Below, in pieces: positions 56,991-64,000 of a stretch of DNA of 64,000 nucleotides. Where the stretch lies: assembly GCA_902806565.1 (NCBI GenBank), contig CADCXA010000042.1:186001-250000 (forward strand), in the 5' to 3' direction. The translations under genes were made by a program, and so were the position numbers. The DNA is from Hypoxylon rubiginosum (Eukaryota; Ascomycota; Sordariomycetes; Xylariales; Hypoxylaceae). A model generated the notes under the pieces. That model saw nothing but the letters and a program-made list of their open reading frames with translations, ran no database searches and had not been told where the DNA came from. Each line of letters begins with the position of its first letter. Within the stretch, counting starts at the first letter, position 1.

Positions 56991-57765
56991 TCAGCTCAAC
57001 TCAACTCCATCCGCATCACAATCGCAACGGGGCTTCGACACGGACCAGACCTGGTACTGCGGCACCTGCTCGTACACGAAGAGGCCCCCCTCCCCCTCCC
57101 CTTCCTCTCTTCCCCCGCCCCGCCACCACGCGCCGACGAGCAAGGCCGCCAGCGCCACGGCCACGGCGACTTTTAGGAAGTACCGCAGCACGTAGAAGAG
57201 CTCGGGGAAGACGCTGCGCTCGCGGTACCAGCGCCCGGCCCAGTACAGGCGGGCGTCGAGGGCGAAGGCCGCGCGCGCGTACCGCACTCGGACGTGATCC
57301 CGCGTCTCCTGGAGCTGGGCGGTCGTCGAGCGCAGGAACACGGCGAGGTTGGACTCCTGGCGCGTCTTCTTGGCGGCAGAGGCGTCTTTGGCGGCGTCGG
57401 ATTCTTCTTCTTTGGGGGGAGGGGCGATGCGGGCGGTCAGGAATTCTTGGATTCCGCGTTCCCCTGTTGTGATGATGGCGTGTTAGCAACTGGATAAGTG
57501 CTTTGGCTGCTTCTTAGTTCTTAGGGTGGGAGATATAAGGAAGAGGAAGGATTTTGAGGAAAAGGGGGGGGGGGGGGGGGGGGGGTGGGATGGACTCACT
57601 TCGTTCCTGGTCGTCCTTCTTCGCTTGCTCTTCGTCGTTCAGCTCGCGAGGCAGATCCATCGACTTGCAGCGGGCGAATGCGGCTAAGGGACGGTAGCGC
57701 GGGTTGTTCTCCGAGCGCATCTGCCACGGGACCATGCCGCTGTAGACGGACTCGCTGTACGACAT
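56991..57765 (-). CDS. Single-pass membrane protein of unknown function, 212 aa, two exons
   Basis: Exons 57765-57600 and 57463-56991 (639 nt). The 136-nt intron (donor GTGAGT, branch GCTAAC, acceptor ACAG) contains a run of 22 C on the sense strand. The protein starts MSYSESVYSGMVPWQMRSEN. The first half is charged and helical (RELNDEEQAKKDDQER, GIQEFLTARIAPPPKEEESD). A segment TTAQLQETRDHVRVRYARAAFAL precedes one strong membrane helix FYVLRYFLKVAVAVALAALL (about 150-170). The tail is Gly/Glu-rich and ends with two cysteines. No known domain is recognised. The arrangement suggests a small organelle-membrane protein with both ends soluble. The start is chosen because residues upstream of MSYSES lack coding character. 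Confidence 0.8.
57564..57585. repeat. Poly-G run, 22 bp, inside an intron
   Basis: G22 on the plus strand, C22 in the sense of the minus-strand gene, starting 14 nt after the splice donor. Confidence 0.85.
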
Positions 57766-60431
57766 GGTGGGCAGCTTGCACTTGGTTCGCTCGGGTGGCG
57801 GGAAGGAAGCAACGTGGTTATATTTATATTGCTGTGTTCTTGAGGTTTTGGGGGGACGATGTCGTGGGCGCGAGGCTTTGGTATCGCGGTTGTTGGAAAG
57901 TATAGGGACTTGTTCTGTTACGAAGTGCTCATAACAGACGATGATGGTTCGGATTTTGCGATAACAGCCAGGTCGGATTAGAAACACAAGTCTTCTTCCA
58001 TAGAGATCGGAATTGCGACGAGTGCTCAGACAAGCGGTGGTTGTTTTCTGAGGTTTTTTTTTTTAATAGACCGTCTAGCAGAGAGGTGTTGTAGGATACC
58101 TACGTCGGAAAGCACCAATTTAACAGAACCGCGAATTGCTTGGGCGACAGCCTTGGTTTGTGCACGCGACTGCAATTGAGAGGTGGTGATTATGAGATTG
58201 TCGAGGCAATGACAGCACGAAACACGTGTTGATTGTCGACGACGGGGCAACCAGCTCGAAATTTGTGACTTTTTACTGATTCACTCACTACAGCGAGGAT
58301 TACAGGGCCTTCTCACCAGCAACGCCCAACTGTTGCTGTCCAAAGGAGGACCTCACGCAGCGTCTAGCCCCATGCCCATTGTGCGGTTGACTGGGTGCTG
58401 TCATTATGCCATATTCACGATCCTGAAAAGCAACCCCTTTTTATCCGCCCAACTCCTTTATGAATCACGATGTCTCTTACCTACCATTCTAGGATAAGGA
58501 GAGTCGTTTCTTCTTCATCGTATGAACTACATCGCAAATAAGATAGCTCAGGAATCTTCCAGCTCAGATGTGGTCCAGTCACCTCCAAGCTCCCTGTTCA
58601 TGTCGAACAGACCGTATATTCCTTACGTTCAATGTTGGATAGTAGCCTGGGAATGTATTAGATAATCTTCAGTCTTTAAATTGATATCTATGTACATACC
58701 TACCTACGTGTAGGTAGTATACACGGTGAAAGAGAAATGAATACGGGTATTCATAACCATTAGTCATCGTGAGACAAAGGCTTCACTTACAAAGATCTTC
58801 ACACTCATACAGATCAGATACGTCAGTGTGCTACTTGAGGAAAAGCGATCAGTGGAAGCTTCAAGTAGATAGGATGGAAACTTCCGAAGACACTATTTTT
58901 AGTCATTGTCTCTATCTCAGTTTGTACCTAGGCGCCCTTGACTAGGCGCCCTTGATTTGAGAATGGCCTACACGTAAGAAAGTATTCCGGCAGTACAACT
59001 GTAATCAAAGACAAATGAGTAAGAATTACCACGGCAAGAAGTGACTATGTACCTAGGTAGTTCGGCTTTCTTTTAAATAGTACCTACTATGCGGTGTGTC
59101 TCCTTTTAATTTACTCCAATTGTCATCAATACATACAAAGCCTCACCGTTGCCTACCTTAGGGTATCTACGGAATCGTTCGTGATAATCCGGCTCGCAAT
59201 TCGCAATGTAGATCGAAAAGGAGTCGACCCAAAATTATTCCCACGTAAAACCCAGAAAACCCACGTATCTGGGAAGCTTTTCTCTCTGGTCTGGTTTGGG
59301 ATCCGATTGCAGCAAAGTACTGTAGATCACACCGCACATTCCGGAGTCGTCCATCTGGGTTAGGGGGGTTACGGGACACCGAATTAAACCCGCCATCTCA
59401 CCGGAAAGCTGCAGCAAACGCGGGAAGCTCCAAATTTACTATGTACAAAAAAAAAAAAAAACATGTCGCAAGGATCACCCATCAAATCTGCAATGCAAGC
59501 AATGTCCGCGGATCTTCAACATGCGGCCCCGATACGTACAAGGTGACAGTTACGACGAGGCACATTGGATGCCGCCGCATCGGTACCTACGCATATCCAT
59601 GGGTATATACTACATGGAGGCAATTTGTGTAGCAAGCAACGTCCATCGCATTCGACGGTAGACTTGTGCGACGGTAGTAATATTGCGACGCCCCTGAGGC
59701 AGAGCAGGCTTTTTTCGTAGAATCCTTCCCAGGCTCTTATAGATAAACTTACATGAATATCCTTCCTAGTCCTACGTAGGTATGCAAACGTGAGGCGACA
59801 GCTCATATTACAACCCCATCCATCTTACTCACATCGCCAAGTACGTTAGCGGTTCTCATAGGAGTATTTCCCTTTTGGAGGATTTCTCCCTTCGGAGTTT
59901 CATCGTACGCTCTTCGCGGAACGAGGGGAGCAATCGTCTTATAAATCGCGTGCTGTAAATACCAAGTTTTAGTTGAGCAGGTGCGTCAGTCAGCCCTACA
60001 TACAATGGTTGCAATGGTGACGGTGGTACCGAACTTCGATATTCGGGGTTATGGAGGGCTTGGCAAAAGCTTTTGGTGGCGGGACCCCGGAATGAATCGG
60101 TTATAGTAGCAAGACGGAGCCTCAGGTGACAGGGTGAGCAAACATATATAATAACAGACTCGTCCGGTCCCTGATTCATAGAATTTTTTATTGGCATGAG
60201 TCTATATTTCGAGACGTTTAGCCCTTTTTCCCATTTAAAAAATCTTTCTTTGAAGTTTACTGGAGCTTCTTTGAACCCCTATTCCAGCCGCCTACGACAC
60301 ACTACAACATACTACATACTACGCCATACAAGAGCCACAACATCATTTATAAGACAACACACACCATAAAAACACTGAAACTTGGCTCCAATTTACCTAC
60401 CTACCTCCTCACAACCTCCCACATCTACATC
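57766..60431. other. 2.7-kb intergenic region, no gene seen
   Basis: ORFs are short and unsupported. It has one TACCTAGGTA palindrome (59050-59059), a small duplication TAGGCGCCCTTGA (about 58929-58955) and an A14 run near 59448. The final 100 bp, rich in CA and ACTACA, is the leader of the gene at 60432. Confidence 0.6.
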
Positions 60432-60818
60432 ATGGTGAAAGCTGAGCTGAAGAACTGGTGGCGGGAGCAGACCGTCCACCCATCGCGCATGTACCCCTCG
60501 ATGCCCGTCTGCCGCTGCGCTGCATGCTTCAACGGCACGGCGCCCGGCCAGGAGGTATTCCGGGACCCCATAGACCCCAGAGAGCTGCCGTTCAAGCAAG
60601 ACAAGAGGGCCAACAAGACCACCACCTTCTTCGCGAACGCAGAGAAGCCCAAGGAGGTGCGGGCCAAGCTCGTTAAGAAGTCGTGGTACAGACAGCAGCA
60701 GCAGACTCTGGCCCGGAAACCGAGCAGGGAGAGCGTGGCTTCGGAGACGAGCCCGCTATACGCGGTGTCGAAGGCCCAGCGCGATAGCGCCGAGACTCTG
60801 GTCCCGACTCAAGACTGA
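60432..60818 (+). CDS. Small uncharacterised basic protein, 128 aa
   Basis: Single exon, MVKAELKNWWREQTVHPS at the start. It is rich in Lys, Arg and Gln. A short motif CRCAACF (about 28-34) could bind metal or pair disulfides, followed by NGTAPGQEVFRDPIDPRELPF and a basic helix (KPKEVRAKLVKKSWYRQQQQ). There is no signal peptide or membrane helix. The leader is typical of fungi (CA-rich, CATC-ATG). The ordered composition and the strong start context support a real gene. The family is not recognised. Confidence 0.65.
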   Translation: MVKAELKNWWREQTVHPSRMYPSMPVCRCAACFNGTAPGQEVFRDPIDPRELPFKQDKRANKTTTFFANAEKPKEVRAKLVKKSWYRQQQQTLARKPSRESVASETSPLYAVSKAQRDSAETLVPTQD

Positions 60819-61754
60819 TTCTGGGAATACATACATACATGTATGTACGTGACGGCATTGTCCCAGCGATCACGAGAACTTGGGCGGCTGGAGTCTGGGT
60901 CAGGGGATCGGGGGAGGAGGCAACTTTTTTTGTATACTTGCTTGCATACCTAATACATCATGGGAAGGGAAAGGGAAGGATCGGCGCAAAGGAAGTTCTG
61001 GCGTTATTATCCCGGTTGCTGGTATCGGAGCGATGGGTTAAATTACACCCTACCAAGGCCGAGTTTTGTCATCTCGACGAAATTGTCATTGTGGCATACG
61101 GATGGATGAGAAAAAATCTTGCTCGACGTTCTAGCCAAAGTCTAATGAATGGCGTTGCTTGTTGGGGGTCAGGGGCATACCCCTGGGAAAGGGGGAGACG
61201 GGCTAAGGAAGCCACTGGAAAAAAAAGTTGCCGAGTTTCGTGCGGACGGGTGTTCCCGTCCTTTCCGGATTTTGCCTAGAGAGCGTTCTTAGCGTACGAA
61301 GGTGGCTTATAATGGCTGAACGGTTGGCTTATCGATAGGCGATTTTAATCCCCTTGTTTAATGCATTCACATGCGATCGTCGTGATTATGTCGCTCAGAG
61401 GCCTTTTTGTTTGCGACAGGTACCAAGAGCTTACGATACTCCTAATCTAGCGCTGAATTATATATCGAAATTAAGAATTTAGTTTTGTACCATCTACACA
61501 CTTGAGATTACAATACATGAATACCCAGGTATCTCGCACATGCCCTTAGTCACAGCTCTATCTGATTCAGAGAGCAACTGGTCACTTGAGTAGTGACGTC
61601 ACATATTTATTTACCTACTAGATCAGTTGACAGGTACCCCCAAAGCTCCAATACCTGTGTGAAGGGCGAGAAAGTGGATATATGTTGCAACGGGACTCAG
61701 GCACGCTTTAGTCAACCCTATCTAGAACAACCGCCCGTCAGGCACGCGACCATC
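60819..61754. other. Intergenic region, no gene seen
   Basis: A 146-codon opening at 60839 lies just downstream of the 60432 gene and lacks coding character; it is probably 3' UTR and spacer. The rest is promoter of the ketosamine-kinase gene. Confidence 0.55.
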
Positions 61755-62910
61755 ATGGCCGCCAAGGTCGTCGACCTAGCCATCATCGAAGCCCTGGGGC
61801 TCGACCCCAAAAACACCAAGATCACGTCACACGGCGGCTCTGGATTCGCCTCCACCTTCAAGCTGAGCTCGACCGTAGGCGGAAGGGAGAAGAACTTCTT
61901 CGTCAAGACAGGCACGGGGTCGGAATCCCAGCTGATGTTCAAAGGTTAGCAAGCCTTCTGGATGCTTCCCCTAGCAAAAGCAAAGCAAACGAAAACGAAC
62001 ACATACGCGCGCGTGCCGCAGAAGCTGATTTTCGTCCTTCTGCCAGGGGAACATGCGTCACTCAACGCCATACACTCGGTCGTGCCGAACCTGTGCCCCA
62101 AGTCGCACGCCAACGGCGTCTTCGCCGAGGACCCAAACCGGTTCTTCCTCGTAACCGACTTCCTAGAGCTGGGGTCGTCGCACCCGGGGGGTTCGGGCCA
62201 GTCGTTCGCGCAGAAGCTAGCGAAGCTGCACACGACACCCGCGCCGGTCCCCTCCGGCTTCGGCGAACCCGTGTTCGGGTTCCCGGCGACGACGTGCTGC
62301 GGGTCGTCGCCGCAGGACAACTCTTACAAAACGTCGTGGGCCGACTTCTACGCCGACAACCGGCTGCGCGCGATCCTGCGGCAAGGGGTCGCGTCCAACG
62401 GCTCGGACCCGGAGCTGGCGCGCGCCGTGGAGAGGACGGCGGGGGTCGTGGTGCCCCGGCTCATAGGGGACGATCATATCAAGGGCGTGTACCCCGTGGT
62501 CGTGCACGGGGACCTGTGGAGCGGCAACCACGGGCGCGGCCGGATCGCCGGCGAGGGGGGCGTCGAGGAGGTCGTGTTCGACCCGTCCGCCGTCTACGGC
62601 CACTCGGAATATGAGCTAGGTATTATGCGCATGTTTGGCGGGTTCGGGTCCAGCTTCTGGAAGGAGTATCAGAGTTTGGTGCCGAAGGCGGAGCCCAAGG
62701 AGGAATGGGAGGATCGGGTGGCGCTTTACGAATTGTAAGCCTCGCCAGTTTCTAAGATCTCCCCCCTATTCCACCTTTTGATGTATATAGACGTTATCGA
62801 GCTAACGAGCGAACAGATATCACCACCTAAATCACTGGGCGATATTCGGGGGCGGGTATAGAAGCGGAGCGATGTCAATTATGAAGAAGCTCAACACGAA
62901 GTACGGGTGA
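61755..62910 (+). CDS. Ketosamine-3-kinase (fructosamine-kinase family), 323 aa, three exons
   Basis: Exons 61755-61944, 62047-62734 and 62817-62910 (972 nt; introns 102 and 82 nt). The enzyme phosphorylates the 3-OH of sugar adducts on lysines, destabilising them, and so repairs glycated proteins. N-lobe: HGGSGFASTFKL and FFVKTG (the ATP-binding Lys). Then EHASLNAIHSV, LVTDFLEL, and the catalytic loop VVHGDLWSGN (about 248-257) with FDPSAVYGHSEYELGIMRMF, all characteristic of the FN3K/PF03881 family. C-terminus LYHHLNHWAIFGGGYRSGAM, typical of the family. Codons in exon 2 are very GC-rich at third position. Length is normal for the family. Regulation is not evident. Confidence 0.95.
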
Positions 62911-63359
62911 AATCGCCATCTACCGCATCGCCCGTCTTTTCTGTATCGGTTTACTTTGGCGGCTATAGTGAATTTGTTTTCTGTACGTATAAGCGAAATC
63001 GCATTCAGAGATTGAGTATGTGTAGCTTAGACGGCCCATTGCTTTGACCTCTCAAAGACGAGATAATCGAAAATTGATGATTTAATGAAATAAACTATCT
63101 ACTATTCCATATTACGTGTATTACACCTAAGAATTACGTCGTAGATCCCCGGCGTGATGATGATCTTCCCGGGCTGAGTCATCCCGGGCGGTTCCGTCCT
63201 TTTCACCACTAGTCCTCCGCCCTCCGCTCGCTAACTTGGTAAATCACACCATCGATTCTCCATCTTATCTGTCAACCTATAACCACCGTACGCCAAAGCA
63301 TATTTATTCGCATTTGAAGTTCTGTCAAGGCTGTCAAGGCCAACCAGGCCGAAAAGGAC
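62911..63359. other. Intergenic region, promoter of the kinase gene
   Basis: Between two genes on the same strand. No further gene seen. Confidence 0.6.
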
Positions 63360-64000
63360 ATGGAGGACAGAAAGGCAGTCATCGTCGGCATCAGCGGGGC
63401 TTCGTCGAGCGGTAAGACGACCCTGGCCCGGCTGCTGCGCGACGTGTTCCCCGGCACCTTCGTCCTGCACGAGGACGATTTTTATAGGCCCGAGACGGAG
63501 TGAGCAATAATACACCATGTCTACCTCCTAGCATACCCATCACCCATAAAATTAAAGGGGTAGAATATAATAGCTTACGTTTTACGTACTACCCTAGGCT
63601 ACCCACCAAAGAAGGCCTCCTGGACTGGGACTGCGCCGAAGCCATCGACATCCCGGAGATGACGCGGGCGCTGTCACACATCCGGACCCACGGCACTTTT
63701 CCGGTAAGTACGGCAATGGACCGGCTGTTCTCTTCTATTTTCAGGTGCTCTTATTCTACATCTCATCTCATCTTCAACGACGGAACACGTAAATTGGCGC
63801 GAGTCGGTGCACGCCTACAGGCTTCGGTCCTACATATCGTAGTACACCGCAAACTCAGAACTAACCTGCCCACCAACCCACCCAGCCCTTCGTAGACTCC
63901 AAAGAAGACCAAAACTCCATCGGCGCGTGTCCGGTCCCCGACTCCGCCATCGCCCTCGCCAAGTCCAGGGTCGCCGCGTGGCAGCTCCCCGGCGCCCCCG
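63360..64000 (+). CDS. NRK1: Nicotinamide riboside kinase, 5' part, cut by window end
   Basis: Exons 63360-63499, 63598-63703 and 63886 to beyond the window end; introns 98 and 182 nt. The enzyme phosphorylates nicotinamide riboside to NMN in NAD salvage. Visible: P-loop VGISGASSSGKTTLARLL (about 9-26), VLHEDDFYRPETE with the substrate-binding acidic residues, then LPTKEGLLDWDCAEAIDIPEM. Exon 3 continues PFVDSKEDQNSIGACPVPD. The ATG is chosen because MEDRKAVIVGISGAS matches the family's short N-terminus. The rest of the nucleoside-kinase fold lies outside the window. A uridine-kinase relative is an alternative, but the LDWDCAEAID stretch argues for NRK. Confidence 0.9.

Noticed and set aside
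60839..61279. 146-codon plus-strand ORF
   Set aside because: Lies just after the 60432 gene stop; no domain or leader; probably 3' UTR and spacer.

Overview
The window is nuclear DNA of a filamentous ascomycete (Pezizomycotina, most likely a sordariomycete-type genome). Genes carry several short introns (about 50-140 nt, GTAAGT-like donors, CTAAC branch sites). Coding exons are GC-balanced. The left end is an AT-saturated block of the kind left by repeat-induced point mutation (RIP). The gene set includes fungal hallmarks such as a PTH11/rhodopsin-type membrane protein, a PDR-type ABC transporter, an Sfl1-type HSF factor and small secreted cysteine-rich proteins. I cannot name the species.
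Layout. 1-302 and 6110-9560 are almost pure A/T with no genes. Into this block a complete, apparently young Ty1/copia retrotransposon is inserted on the minus strand (303-6109: identical 182-bp LTRs, 5-bp target duplication AATAT, intact gag and pol). 9.9-12.5 kb holds small genes of unknown function, including a predicted secreted protein and a second small gene whose signal peptide looks frameshifted. 14.4-15.5 kb is the Rab GTPase YPT1. 17.15-20.5 kb is a large unrecognised protein (1100 aa). 23.7-28.1 kb is a divergent pair, a WD40 protein (-) and the replisome adaptor CTF4/sepB (+). 28.6-30.25 kb is a PTH11-like seven-helix protein. 33.3-38.1 kb is a 1590-aa PDR transporter. 38.1-48.7 kb is a gene desert rich in short palindromes. 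48.75-50.7 kb encodes an Sfl1-like regulator. 51.6-52.4 kb encodes a lysine-rich, probably nuclear protein. 53.7-54.0 kb is a ten-cysteine secreted protein. 55.0-56.5 kb is mitochondrial succinyl-CoA ligase beta (LSC2). 57.0-57.8 kb is a single-pass membrane protein. 60.4 kb is a small unknown protein. 61.8-62.9 kb is a ketosamine-3-kinase. 63.36 kb to the end is the 5' part of a nicotinamide riboside kinase.
The genes form no obvious pathway or biosynthetic cluster; most are housekeeping genes separated by long intergenic stretches. Exon structures were worked out by hand from splice signals and reading-frame continuity. All spliced coding lengths given are multiples of three.
The most notable observation is in the copia element. 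gag and pol lie in the same frame, separated by a single UGA in the context UGA-CUA-G, the best known stop-codon readthrough signal. A perfect 6-bp hairpin follows 17 nt downstream. The element's primer site matches the 5' half of a tRNA-Lys(CUU) up to the anticodon loop. Other points are eight exact TACCTAGGTA palindromes in intergenic DNA, two MluI cell-cycle boxes upstream of CTF4, and an overlapping upstream ORF in the Sfl1 leader.
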